From Stentor roeselii (Eukaryota > Ciliophora > Heterotrichea > Heterotrichida > Stentoridae), in contig RSEH01000029.1 of assembly GCA_006503475.1 (NCBI GenBank), positions 124,001 through 188,000 of the forward strand: a stretch of DNA of 64,000 nucleotides, given 5' to 3'. Under the pieces are notes generated by a model, which ran no database searches, was not told where the DNA came from, and saw only the letters and a list, made by a program, of their open reading frames with translations. The stretch's first letter is position 1; each line of letters starts with the position of its first letter. A program made the translations under genes and the position numbers. Positions 30,005-40,319 of this stretch are shown here, one piece after another.

Positions 30005-31309
30005 TTAATTAAAAAATGAATCAAAGAAGTCTTGGCTCTGCACAAGTTTAATCCTGTCAAGGTTCCCATTCACCAAGTTGAACTTATACAAAAACGAGTC
30101 ACTCATAGCAAAATAAAAACTAGTCCCTCTCTTAACAGGATAGCTCAAAAGTACAACCTCCTCTGAAAGTATATTCCTTTTCTCACTGAGTACCCATTGT
30201 TCACTATCCTTAACAAAAACCTTATTTCCAAAAAGCAGATAAACAATACTTCCTTCCAAAAGCAGAATTTTAGCCCCTGAGTTAAGTTCCATAAGATTCT
30301 CATAACAATCCTTGCCAATATCATAAAATAAAACCCCAAGTCGATACCCAGACACTAAAATTCCAGAGTCTTTAACAATAGCACAATTATAATCACTTCC
30401 AAAAGGCAAACAACAGATACTACTCCATTTATCCTCATAAACATTATACTTTTCACAATCAGAGTAAAGCGAACTAAGCATTCCTGAGCCTCCAAAAACA
30501 TAAACAAAAGGTTTAAAAAACGCACAAACACCAACAGTGTACTTTTTATTAATTCCATCCGCTTTTTTCTCTACTTTCTTAAAATCCACATCAATAAAAT
30601 ACGTGCTCATCAACGGAGAATATAACCTGTTAAGTTGCCCACCATAGTGAAAAACCTTTCGCTGAGGAAGTTGACACCATCCTGCATAATCCCCAAAGAA
30701 ATCTTCACTTTCCACTTCAAAAGACCTGGACTCCATACAAAGCAAGTCAAATTCGATTACTTTTTTCGAGTTTTTTTCAAACCAGACAAAACTCTTGAGA
30801 AGTTCGGAAGACTCTCGAGAAGGAACCAACTTCAAGTATATTGAAAAGTCTTGACTGAAGAAGTCAAAAAGCTCTGAGTCGAGTTTTGAACTGTTTAAAG
30901 GGTCGATTGTTAAGTCGAAGTCTTCTGTTTCTAGGAATTTTTGGTATATTGGGTTGGGAACTGAATTGGAATTGAGGACTGAAGTTAAATGATTCAGGGA
31001 TTCAGATTTTTTATTGTTTAAATCGTTTAAGACTTGTCTTTGGTAGGTTAGTATTGAGTGGATTAACTCACTGCACTTTTTTGTGATTTTTTCTGTTAGT
31101 TGATGAAGGATTTCGTAGGTTTTTAATTGGCTTTTTATGAAGAGAGCTTTTTGTGAGTCGCTTAAGTGGGTGTAAAGATTTTGTAACTCGTGAGGACCTT
31201 TGGAAAGGCAGTGATCGGATGAATGGGTCGGGCAGAGGTAGAGATTTGATGATTTGCATAAACATTGAAAACGAGCTGGCTCTTGACAGATGTCGTAAGA
31301 ACAGATCAT
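30005..31309 (-). CDS. B-box-like zinc finger plus kelch-like propeller protein
   Basis: 434 aa. The first 40 residues carry C3, C8, C16, C18, C26, H29, H33, C34 and H40, a B-box-like ligand set. A helical coiled coil follows (about 45-120). From about 200 on, repeated beta strands include YAGWCQLPQRKVFHYGG, FKPFVYVFGGSGML and YSDCEKYNVYEDKWS, typical of kelch blades with double Gly and spaced Tyr/Trp. This order (B-box, coiled coil, kelch) resembles TRIM-like scaffolds but has no RING, so ligase activity is not expected. Many ciliate genomes carry families like this. The exact role is unknown. Confidence 0.7.
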   Translation of the reverse strand: MICSYDICQEPARFQCLCKSSNLYLCPTHSSDHCLSKGPHELQNLYTHLSDSQKALFIKSQLKTYEILHQLTEKITKKCSELIHSILTYQRQVLNDLNNKKSESLNHLTSVLNSNSVPNPIYQKFLETEDFDLTIDPLNSSKLDSELFDFFSQDFSIYLKLVPSRESSELLKSFVWFEKNSKKVIEFDLLCMESRSFEVESEDFFGDYAGWCQLPQRKVFHYGGQLNRLYSPLMSTYFIDVDFKKVEKKADGINKKYTVGVCAFFKPFVYVFGGSGMLSSLYSDCEKYNVYEDKWSSICCLPFGSDYNCAIVKDSGILVSGYRLGVLFYDIGKDCYENLMELNSGAKILLLEGSIVYLLFGNKVFVKDSEQWVLSEKRNILSEEVVLLSYPVKRGTSFYFAMSDSFLYKFNLVNGNLDRIKLVQSQDFFDSFFN

Positions 31310-32055
31310 TTTTTTATAGAAATGGGTTATTGAGGAATTTTTGGGAAATTTTTGTATTCTTTTAGGAGATTTTTTTTAGGTTGAAATTTTTAATGGTTTC
31401 ATTTTACAGAGTACTTTTTAAATAACAATGAACTTAGTGATATTTTTACAGTAAATCTTGAATCTTTAAAGTATATATAGCCTTGATCATACTAATCAAC
31501 TTCTAAAATCAACCATTAATGAATCTTTGAAGTTATAAGCAAATATAACGTATTTATAATCTTATCTAACTGATAATAGCAAAAATATCTTTACGCTCTA
31601 AATTTAGAAAAAAATCTTGTCTTCAATATTTGACTGGACTTTTTTATCTGTTTTATTAGTTGTTTAAAATTTTCTTTCTGTGATGCCCAAATAATTCCTT
31701 AATCTAAAATTCTTCTCAAGGCTTTTCAAAAGGAAATGATATGTGCAACTATCGGTTCTGTAGGTATTTGATGAAGAAGTGAATATCCTTACCGAAAATA
31801 AATAGTTTTCCCTTGTCATTATTCCTTTCAAATAAATCTTTTAGCATCTGAGGCTGAAAAGACCTAATCTTTTTAAACTCACAGTCTTCCTGATAATTTT
31901 ATCTTAAAAATAAGATGTTCTAATAAATCTATTTATTCGATCAGTTTAAAAATATGACCTTCTCATAAAACTTTTCGCTAATTAACATATAAATAATATA
32001 GACATGTGCAAATAAGGAATGATTTCATATGTTTTAAGAGCTTTTATAATAATAA
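31310..32055. other. AT-rich intergenic region between divergent genes
   Basis: About 750 nt, AT-rich, with no coding frame or repeat that I can support. It contains the leaders of the kelch gene and of the first exonuclease-like gene, which begins in an AATAAATG context. Confidence 0.5.
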
Positions 32056-33651
32056 ATGAAGAAAAAAGACATTCCTCTGGATGACTGGCTCATGACTATT
32101 GGTAAGAAGTAATAAGTTAATCTATCTGGTACAGACCTAGATAGTTTCATTCAAACACAAAAGCAATATAAAAGAGTTTTTAAAGGGGAATTCAAAAAAT
32201 TTAAATGTCCTAAATTTTCTAATCTGTTCAATCCTAATCATGTCTCTGTTTTGAATCATTTTTTCACATGTTCTTTGTTTAAAGGAATAAGAGAAAAACC
32301 TTGGAAACCTCATCTGAAGTTAATCATGTATTTCGGAAACCTTATAGATAAAAATCAATTTAATTGTCTAGAAATTCCTTGTTTTCAAGCAAAAAGTGGA
32401 ATTTGGAAAGAAATCAACGCTTGCTATCTTGAATGCTTTTTTGAAACATTTGAAACAGACATTTCTAGATCACAGTATAATTTAAATAGCTTGATAATGT
32501 TCACTGAAGAACTTAAATCATCTGGAAACCACAAAAAAGCGAATTTTATTCAACAGAAATTTGAATTAGTTGAAAATATTTCACAAGTCTTTATAGAAAA
32601 TAGCCGCAGTGATAAAGAACAACAGAAAGATCATTCAATTGAAAAAAATAAAAAACAAAAAAAGACTTTAACTGTTGAACAAATTCATAAATCGATGCAT
32701 TTTTATATTAATCGATTTGATATTTGCATTTATCAACTTATTGAAATTTTTTATCAAGATAATCTGATTTTACCTATTATTGTTAAAATTCTTGCATCGG
32801 GATTACCAAATCATGAGGATAGCTGGAAATTTGGAATCAGTAGTTACTTAATGCACAGGTTTCCTGATATGAAATTTGATAAAATTACTAAAAAGAAACT
32901 AGAAAATTTACCACCGAGAATGTGTAGAGGACCTTCTCGAGAGTTTGGACCTTTGAATCCTAATTCAGAGATGAAATTACCTTTAAGTGAGGAACAGGTT
33001 ATTTTTATTGGCTCAGTTGAGGATCTGAAATATGTTGATTTGAATAGCCAATTCATAAGTATAAGTGTAAAATCAAAAACCAGTCTTATCTTCAATAAAA
33101 ATTTAGAGTCAATTATCCAAATAGCTACAGAGTCAAAAGTTTTTATTTTAGATTTACTCGTGTTGAATAAAGATCCAGCTCTTAATGAATTTCTAACAAA
33201 TTTGTTTTCAGGAGAAACTATTAAATTAGGTGTACCTTCCACAAACATATTACAAAAGATTAAAAATCACTATCCACATCTGGAATCATCTGTAAAGAAC
33301 TTAAAAAATTTTATTGATATTTCTAGTGCTTATAAACGAGTTTATTTTAAAAATTGCTCAAAAATCTCTGATATATGCGAAGATATCTTTGGAATTCAAA
33401 TGAGCAAATTTGAAAATAAATCGAATTGGGAGAATAGACCATTAAGAAAGTCTCAGCTACATCATGCTGCACTAGAGGTATTCATAAGCATAGAAATCTT
33501 TAAATCTATTTTGATTAACTCTCAATTATCTCTAAGTGATTTCTTTTTACCTTTTAATGGAAAAATTAATCCAAGACCAAAAGTAATACCAAAAAAGAAA
33601 TGCAAAATTTGTGATAGAGAAGATCACTTGGAAAATGATTGCATTTTTTAG
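32056..33651 (+). CDS. Mut-7/EXD3-like protein with lost exonuclease active site (one 15-nt intron)
   Basis: 526 aa after removing intron 32102-32116. It aligns over its whole length with the gene at 37453-39054, including the intron near residue 15 (MKKKDIPLDDWLMTI against MPKGKVSLDTWLTSI). The DEDDy fold is present but every catalytic position differs: motif I D/E are S332 and K334, the motif II Asp is I393, and motif III Tyr and Asp are H465 and E469. The C-terminal zinc knuckle C511-x2-C514-x4-H519-x4-C524 is kept. A 526-codon open frame suggests it is maintained. It may bind RNA or act as a partner of the active copy. Its codons are more AT-rich than the paralog's. Confidence 0.8.
32102..32116 (+). 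other. 15-nt intron, position shared with the paralog
   Basis: Reads gtaagaagtaataag, with A at position 10 and in-frame stops. It splits the codon after ATT G. The paralog has an intron at the same place (37499-37513), so it predates the duplication. Confidence 0.87.
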
Positions 33652-33752
33652 TTATTGTTAAGAAGTTAGTCTAATAAATATTCTGATCGATTAGAAAAAT
33701 ATTAATCTACCACCATTATATTTTCAGATTCGATTCAAACCTTATGTCAATA

Positions 33753-34115
33753 ATGGCTGAAATCTTTTCAAAATTCAACTCTAGAGCATCTGAAAGCTGG
33801 ACATATTCAGTTCCTAGTCATACATTCCATAATCCCATTAAAAACCGAAATAAACTTTAAAACACCTAAAGATGTATCAATCTTTCAGTCAAATTAGGTC
33901 CTCTGAACAGTTTATCCGAACTACAAATAAAAATCTACAGTCTCAAAGCTTCTTAATAGATTCTCTGGAAGATCAAGAAAGTTTGACATCACAGTATTAT
34001 TACCAATTAGACCTCTGAATTTAATTCACAATTGCAAATTGATATTTTTAGAACATTTAAAGAATCCCAAGTAAATGTGACTGAGTTTTTTAAATCTTTG
34101 AAAAGAACCTTGTAA
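33753..34115 (+). pseudogene. Possible small broken gene of unknown family
   Basis: Three short coding-like stretches follow each other in different frames: one from ATG at 33753 to about 33860, a second from about 33857 (ATG at 33872) to 34018, and a third from about 34011 to TAA at 34113-34115. Amino-acid content is gene-like (for example SQIRSSEQFIRTTNKNLQSQ). The third contains gtaaatgtgactgag (34071-34085), a sequence with every feature of the introns here. Two frame shifts would be needed, so this is either a decayed host gene or two assembly indels. No family is recognised. Confidence 0.3.
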
Positions 34116-34279
34116 TGATCAACAATAAATAAAAGTATTTATTCCTCGATGATCATTTAGACATATCTGGCAATTACTATGTTAAAGTCTATTCTTAAAT
34201 CTTTATCAGAATAAAGACACTTTATAAACCATTAAATTATGATTAATCAAACATCTAACATAACCTTACAACAAATACA

Positions 34280-36379
34280 TTAAAACGTCTGATAAATCTT
34301 AATTGCGTTGTAAACCAATAACTTCAACCCCTCCACAGAAAGTCTTCTAGTAACCAATCTCTGAGTCGATAATTTCACAATCTCCTTAACCTTCAAAATC
34401 ACTTTCAACTCATTTCGTTCCTCACTGCGACTGCCAAACAAAACTTCAGCAATTTTCCCAAAACTATAAATCAACGAAACTCGACAATTTCTCCCTTGAA
34501 TCACTTCTGGAGCTTTAAACTCATCTAAAATAAAATCCTGAGGCTTAAGGTCGATTTTCAATTGAAAAAACTGATCAAAAACCAAACAATCCAAATCAAA
34601 ACAATTAATTTCTGAATTTTTTTTCAAAATACTTTCAACTAACCCAAACAATTGTCTAAAAACTTCTAATTTTTGCCCAAAATCTAAAAAATTCAAGAAT
34701 TGCGAAAGTGGCTGTGAGGACCCCGAAGAGCAAATCAAGAAATCTTTCTCGTTGCTTCTGCAGATTCCAAAAAATTTCCTCAAGACGGCCTCTTGATTTG
34801 CTTGAGAAGCTCTGCAAAGAGCCCTGGCATTTTTTTTATGAATTTCAATGAGTTGATAATTTTCGAATAAAAGTCTTGTTTCATTTGCAGAAAATACCCT
34901 GGAGTCGTTTTCTAAGGTTTTTGAGTGAAACTTTCGAATTTCTTTCAGAACTGATCGCTTTGTTTTTCCCACTGCTTTAGAAATCCCTGATTTTTTCCTT
35001 TCGATTACTTCTGAGAGACAGATTTCGTAGTTAAAAACAGGTTTTTCTTCATTCCAGATGAAATTATTGAGAGGAAAGTGATTTTTTATAAATGTGATGC
35101 CGATTGATGCGAGTTCTTCTATCAGCTCGTTGATACTTTCAACAATAAGACCTGGGTTTTCATTTACCATTTCAGCGAATGTCAAGAAGTTGTTGGGAAC
35201 TGCGCAAGTCACGAGATGGTCTTTCAGGTTTAACTGAATTTTTCGGTGATTGAAGCGATTTGATAGAAAAAAGTCTTTTTTCATGTTGAGAGCAGTTTTT
35301 AGGTCTTGAAGGACTTTTAAGGAAGAAGGTGAAGATTGGTAGTTTTTGTATGTGAAACGAGGAATCACTTTCAATGACTTTCCTAATTCTATCAATTCTT
35401 CGAGGTCTTTGAAATTGTTTGAAAGGATTTGGATGAATTGAGGAATGTGGAGGTTTAACGTGTCTAGATCTTTTTGCATCATCGGGATTGTTGACATGTT
35501 TTCCTTTGTGAGAAGTGAGGAATGGTAGGAAAACTGGAAGGTTATCTTTGATTGAAAGGAAAAAAAACCTTGGTGAAGGGTTTTGTTTATTTGAATCAGG
35601 TATTTTTTTAGGTTTTTTATTTCAAAAGACCCTAACACCTCACTTTTTAGGAAATCTTCATGGTTTAATGAGTACTTCAGTGAAATCACTCCAGAAGTCA
35701 CTGAAATTTCAACTAAAACCCTTCTAAAACTACTCATATGTGAATTGATCTCAAAGAAACTCAACACCCCGTCTTTCACTGTCACTAAAGGTTTTTTTCT
35801 CCTTTGAAACTCAATCTCGATACATTTTAACAAAAACTTATCAAAATTCTCAATATTTTCCCCAAACTCAATAAAAGATCTCATAAAATCCGAAACTAAG
35901 ACTTGTTCCGTTTCGACTATTTTTGAAATTTTATAAGAAAAATCACTGAAATTCTCAAATAGTGAATAATTCAAGTTTCTCGCTGCATAAACCACTTTTT
36001 TCCAAGAGCCGGTGACGAAGAAGTCAAGTCTTTTCTCAGTTTTATCAAAATACGCTCTTTGAATTTGAAGTTCTGGAAGATTATCAGGAAAAAAGTCAAT
36101 TTTTTGTGTTTGATAAGCGGAATTGACCAAATGACTTGAAAGATGCTCGGAAAGGTCCTCAGTGCTTCGATAAGAAAGAAATTTGTAAAGCATGTGAGTT
36201 CCTGTATATGAAACTTCTTGGACTGGAACATTCGTAATCACTTCAGAAGAATTCAAAGAAATTGAATATCTCAGAAAACTTGTTGAATTGAAAAGAGCTT
36301 CTGACTTGATTGGATGATTTGACTTCGAGATTTTTAGTTTTGCCAGGTATGACTTGTTTTCTGTTGTTGAGATATGCAT
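34280..36379 (-). CDS. Large protein with a kinase C-lobe-like end (possible pseudokinase)
   Basis: 699 aa. The C-terminus (about 590-690) has FKAPEVIQGRNC, then SLIYSFGKIAEVLFG, which mirrors the APE motif and the following helix F of protein kinases (S-x-x-Y-S-F-G-x-x-x-x-E-x-x). Upstream, where HRDLKxxN and DFG should be, the sequence reads INCFDLDCLVFDQFF and a short LKIDL segment, so catalytic residues are absent. The first 580 residues match nothing I recognise and have no glycine loop. It could be a distant pseudokinase or a chance likeness over 60 residues. It lies between the two exonuclease paralogs on the opposite strand. Confidence 0.45.
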   Translation of the reverse strand: MHISTTENKSYLAKLKISKSNHPIKSEALFNSTSFLRYSISLNSSEVITNVPVQEVSYTGTHMLYKFLSYRSTEDLSEHLSSHLVNSAYQTQKIDFFPDNLPELQIQRAYFDKTEKRLDFFVTGSWKKVVYAARNLNYSLFENFSDFSYKISKIVETEQVLVSDFMRSFIEFGENIENFDKFLLKCIEIEFQRRKKPLVTVKDGVLSFFEINSHMSSFRRVLVEISVTSGVISLKYSLNHEDFLKSEVLGSFEIKNLKKYLIQINKTLHQGFFSFQSKITFQFSYHSSLLTKENMSTIPMMQKDLDTLNLHIPQFIQILSNNFKDLEELIELGKSLKVIPRFTYKNYQSSPSSLKVLQDLKTALNMKKDFFLSNRFNHRKIQLNLKDHLVTCAVPNNFLTFAEMVNENPGLIVESINELIEELASIGITFIKNHFPLNNFIWNEEKPVFNYEICLSEVIERKKSGISKAVGKTKRSVLKEIRKFHSKTLENDSRVFSANETRLLFENYQLIEIHKKNARALCRASQANQEAVLRKFFGICRSNEKDFLICSSGSSQPLSQFLNFLDFGQKLEVFRQLFGLVESILKKNSEINCFDLDCLVFDQFFQLKIDLKPQDFILDEFKAPEVIQGRNCRVSLIYSFGKIAEVLFGSRSEERNELKVILKVKEIVKLSTQRLVTRRLSVEGLKLLVYNAIKIYQTF

Positions 36380-37452
36380 TCAAGGAGTATTTTATATAGA
36401 ATAAATGGAAACTTTGAAATTGTAGGGAAAATTATTATAGGTTTTTTGGTTTTTTTCTTTTTAAGTGGGTTGAAGTTGTAGGAGGATTGAGGATTGAGAG
36501 GTTAGGAATGAATCTGTGGAGATAGGCAAGTTGAATTAAATGATTGGATGGTTCGTTTAAGGTCTTTTTGATTGGATGAAATTTTAGAGTTTTTGGTTTA
36601 TAGTTTTCTTTAAGTGATTTTCATGTTAAATTTAAATCTCTAAGCTTATTCTTTGGATTGTTCTTTTATGAGATATTCTGAGTGGTCTGATCATGATAAT
36701 AAGGAATAAGAATGACTTTTCTTTTCATGGTACTAAAATGAGAAAATCTCTTGAAGATTGAAATAAATGAACAGTAGCATATCAGAATAAACTAAAATAT
36801 CATCTATTGAATAATCTTGGTAACTTTCAGGTGCCATGACTCTGAAGTAAATGAAGAAATTTTAAATTCTTTAAAGTTTATACTTCTTGCAGGACCATAA
36901 ATTTATGAAAGTAAGAAGACTCAAAGTAAAGGTAAGTTCTTAAATCCTGACAGTCAACAGTATAACATTAGTTTCAAATGTTTCTTTATATTTCCTGGAA
37001 AATTCTTTAAATTACTTTAGTTTATTAGAATGTTGAATTCTAAAAAGTGTTTTTTTATATAACCTTGAAAAAACACTATTAAATTGAATTTAAGCTGATG
37101 GGAGAATGGAGATATTTTTTATAAGCGAAAATATAAGGTAAATTTTAGGGATTTTCATTAATGCATCCATTGAAATGCTTTAGATAATTAAAATGAGGAG
37201 AAAGTTCAAGGAGTATTGATTAAATTCATCTTTAGTTCATATCTAATAATTAAACAAATCTTTCAAAATCATTGAAATTATTTCCTAACAATTACACCTA
37301 ACTTTAAGTGCAACTAATCTATTTAAAATTAAAAATTCTTAACAAAGTGCCTTAAATCTATAAAATACAAATAAATCTAAGTAAAGTAAACAATATAAAC
37401 ATCAAAAACTCTAATCTAATCTTACCATGAAATAAAGACAGCCTTTATAAAT
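36380..37452. other. AT-rich intergenic region between divergent genes
   Basis: About 1.07 kb. AT-rich, stops in all frames, no repeat or RNA gene that I can see. It separates the pseudokinase-like gene from the active exonuclease gene, whose ATG is preceded by TTTATAAAT. Confidence 0.5.
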
Positions 37453-39054
37453 ATGCCAAAGGGAAAAGTTTCTCTAGACACTTGGCTGACATCAATAGGT
37501 AAATTCTACTCAGTTTCTTTGCCATCCTCCGATCTAGAAGAATTTCTTAAAAGAAACACCCTAGATGCAAATATCTTAAAAAAAAAATCAATCATATGTC
37601 CGAACTTTTCTCAAGATTTCAAAATATCACACTCATCAATGTTAACAAAGATCTTCACAAGTTCCCTATTCCACCCTAACACCCTAGTAAAAAAAAAGAC
37701 ATTAAAAAACCTTTTCAAGTACCTTTCAAACCTTTTAAAAGAATTCCAAATCGACTCACTAACCCTTCCTTGTTTTCAGCTCGAATCAGACATCTGGAAA
37801 AGTTTAGACCCAATATTTTTAAAACCTTTTCTAAAGTACTTCAAAACAACAATCACCAGATCAGAGTAATTTTTAAAAAGTGTAAAAATTTACGCTGCCG
37901 AGCTTTTGTTAAACGAATCTAAATCAAAAGCGATTCAATACGGGTTAATTTTTTCCTTTCTGGTAAGTTCCAGTCAGTCCTTCCTAGAAAAACTCTTCGA
38001 CTTGAAACTCGACCCAAATCTTCAAATCGCTCTTCAAACCGAGCAAGAGAAAAAAAAGCGAAAAGTCATTCCAGAAGAAGCGATTCATAGAAGTTTAAAT
38101 TTTCACATCTGGAAAGACGATATCTGCATATACCAACTCATAGAGATCTTTTACAAAGAACCTCCAATCATGGCAATGATAGTCGAGATACTCTCAGAAG
38201 CACCTCCAAGTCGAAAGCACAGATGGAAGCTGGGCATCGCTAGTTTCATCCTTCATCGATTCCCTGAAGTAGAAGTTTCTGACAAGGTAAAATCAAAACT
38301 TCACTCAGTCCCTGCCCGAAGATGCGCAGGAACCTTTAAAGACTTTGGACCTTTAAATGTCTTAAATGAACTGAAACTTTCTATTGAAGAGTCGCAAGTG
38401 ATTTTCATTGATTCTGTAAAAATTTTGGAAAATGTTCAGGTCCCAGGTGGTTTTATTGGCCTTGACTCGGAGTGGAGGTCGAATATTTTCCAGAATCGAG
38501 ATAATCCTGTCTCTATTCTTCAAGTTGCATTTGAGGACAGGGTTCTCATCATTGACCTCCTCGCCCTCAATAAAGAACCTGCACTTGATACTTTCCTTTC
38601 ACAGTTATTCGAAGGAAATTCAATAAAAATAGGAGTTTCTTTTGATGAAGATCTGGTAAAAATAAAAAAACATTATCCTCATTTAAAAGCTGCTCAAAAA
38701 AAAATCGAGAAATTAGTGGATTTAATTGAAGCTTATAAAAGAGTTTATTTGGAAGCACCTGGAGGACTTGCTGGTCTTTGCTACAAGACTCTAGGAATGA
38801 GACTTAGTAAATATGAACAAAGGTCAAACTGGGAAAATAGACCTTTAAGAAGGTCACAATTGCATTATGCAGCTCTTGACGCTTTTGTGCAAATAGAAAT
38901 TTTTCGTAAAATTTCTGAAAGTTCCGGAATTCCAGTTCAAGACTTCTTCGAGCCTTTCACGGGAAAATCATCTAAAGGTAGTAAATTCGAAGATGTGAAA
39001 AGATGCAAGATTTGTTTCAAAGATGACCACATTGAAGAAAACTGCAGATTTTAA
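37453..39054 (+). CDS. Mut-7/EXD3-like 3'-5' exonuclease with zinc knuckle (two 15-nt introns)
   Basis: 523 aa after removing introns 37499-37513 and 37866-37880. The DEDDy domain spans about 315-480: motif I FIGLDSEWR (D328, E330), motif II GVSFDEDLVKI (D390), motif III HYAALDAF (Y462, D466). All metal-binding residues are present. The N-terminal helical region is the kind seen in Mut-7/EXD3 proteins. The C-terminus has a CCHC zinc knuckle, C508-x2-C511-x4-H516-x4-C521, likely for RNA. C. elegans MUT-7 acts in small-RNA silencing; whether this protein does is inference. It is the catalytic twin of the gene at 32056-33651. Confidence 0.83.
37499..37513 (+). other. 15-nt intron 1 of active exonuclease gene
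   Basis: Reads gtaaattctactcag, with A at position 10. It is stop-free in frame, but removal makes the N-terminus match the paralog (DTWLTSIVSLPSSDL against DDWLMTIVNLSGTDL). Confidence 0.85.
37866..37880 (+). other. 15-nt intron 2 of active exonuclease gene
   Basis: Reads gtaatttttaaaaag, with A at position 10 and an in-frame TAA. Splicing gives RSDVKIYAAELL. The paralog has no intron here and continues RSQYNLNSL. Confidence 0.87.
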
Positions 39055-39083
39055 TAAAAAGATCATCATTATTACTTCTTATC

Positions 39084-40094
39084 CTAAAATACTCGGCATT
39101 CATAATAAGACTTGACCAAATCTTTCATTTCGCTTCCTTGATTCGGCCTGCTTCTCATGGCTTCCTTGATTTTATTTGAGTACTCAACTTCAAGCGTGTC
39201 TAGATTCCTGATCATCTCTCTCATATCGTACAACTCGCGATGTTCTCCAAGTCGAGAAAATCTTTTCACAAACATAGTGTCCGGAAGTAGGTAAATTTCA
39301 CTTTCCTTCTGAGAAGTGATAAACTTAAAAACTTCATCATTTTTCGCTTTTTCTCTTGTTTCTAAAAGTGTTTTCACGTATTTCTGACAAGGAAAAATTT
39401 CAGTTTTTTCACAAAGTTCAAATAAATTAAGATACATGGTGAGATCTTCGTATTCCTTTTTCATAAGTTCACTTTTCAAGTACTTGGCATCTTCTCTTAA
39501 CCAAAGTCCATAATCCTTGGTTTCCTGGCCTTCGACAAAGGTTTTGAATATCTGGTACTTCATGTACATCACTAAAAACTTGTGATTTTTGTAAACTTTG
39601 TTCAGTTTAAATATCTTGAAGATCTTTTCAAAGGTGTCAAGTCCTCCTCTTCTCAATGCATAAAGTGCTGCAGAGTAAAAACCTGTAATAATCGCGTAGT
39701 CTTGCTTGCTTAAATACGGCTCTCTTGATGCAGGGTCGTATGTACCTTCTCCTGGAATTCTTATATAAAGATAATCTTGCCCTACTTTTCTTAGTCTTCC
39801 TAAGTAGTTAATTCCACATTCAAAGAAAGTACTTTTTTCTAAGAAAACTTCGAATTCAGGAGAATCTTTTATTCGACCTTCGAATTTAGAAACGACCAAG
39901 TTGCTGTCATGGCGAAATTTCAAAGTCTTTTTATCGGCTTTGTAAAGATTTTGCACTTCGATTAGTTTTAGCTCTAGAAGTGACTTGAAGTCGGTTTTAA
40001 TCACGTCGTTGATTTCAGGATTTGGAGACATTGACCTCATAAGCTCTGAGGTGCTGATGGTTGGGTTGAACCTGTGAAGAACTTCGATGTCCAT
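39084..40094 (-). CDS. Hypothetical protein, intact member of a local two-copy family
   Basis: 336 aa, family not recognised. Mostly helical and charged, with conserved blocks shared with the broken copy at 40320-41372: CGINYLGRL, RIPGEGTYDPASREPYLSKQ, ITGFYSAALYALRRGG, KNHKFLVMYMKYQI, EDLTMYLNL and FPCQKYVKTLLE. The RIPGEGTYDPAS segment is the most conserved and may be a binding loop. No signal peptide or membrane helix. The leader upstream is extremely C-rich on the coding strand. Confidence 0.7.
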   Translation of the reverse strand: MDIEVLHRFNPTISTSELMRSMSPNPEINDVIKTDFKSLLELKLIEVQNLYKADKKTLKFRHDSNLVVSKFEGRIKDSPEFEVFLEKSTFFECGINYLGRLRKVGQDYLYIRIPGEGTYDPASREPYLSKQDYAIITGFYSAALYALRRGGLDTFEKIFKIFKLNKVYKNHKFLVMYMKYQIFKTFVEGQETKDYGLWLREDAKYLKSELMKKEYEDLTMYLNLFELCEKTEIFPCQKYVKTLLETREKAKNDEVFKFITSQKESEIYLLPDTMFVKRFSRLGEHRELYDMREMIRNLDTLEVEYSNKIKEAMRSRPNQGSEMKDLVKSYYECRVF

Positions 40095-40319
40095 TTATAT
40101 TGATTTTTTTAGATGGACTTGGAGGTTGAGGAATTTTTTAAGAGTGATGAGATTTTTTGGGGTTTAGGAGATTTAAGGAGTTTAGGTTTTTGGATTTTAG
40201 CTTGGGTGGTTTTTTTTTTGGTGGTTTTTTAGGGTTGTGGATTGGAGGTGATTTTTTTGAGGTTTTTAGGGTGATTGGAGGTGTATTGGATTTTGTTAAA
40301 GATAGAGAATTTAATTTTA
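40095..40319 (-). promoter_or_regulatory. Leader with extreme strand asymmetry
   Basis: Upstream of the 336-aa gene. On the plus strand 40141-40260 contains 41 G and a single C by my count, so the coding strand is almost free of G. A Pro/Lys-rich open frame across it looks like a composition artefact. Promoter or leader function is inferred from position and from similar but milder leaders elsewhere. Confidence 0.4.
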
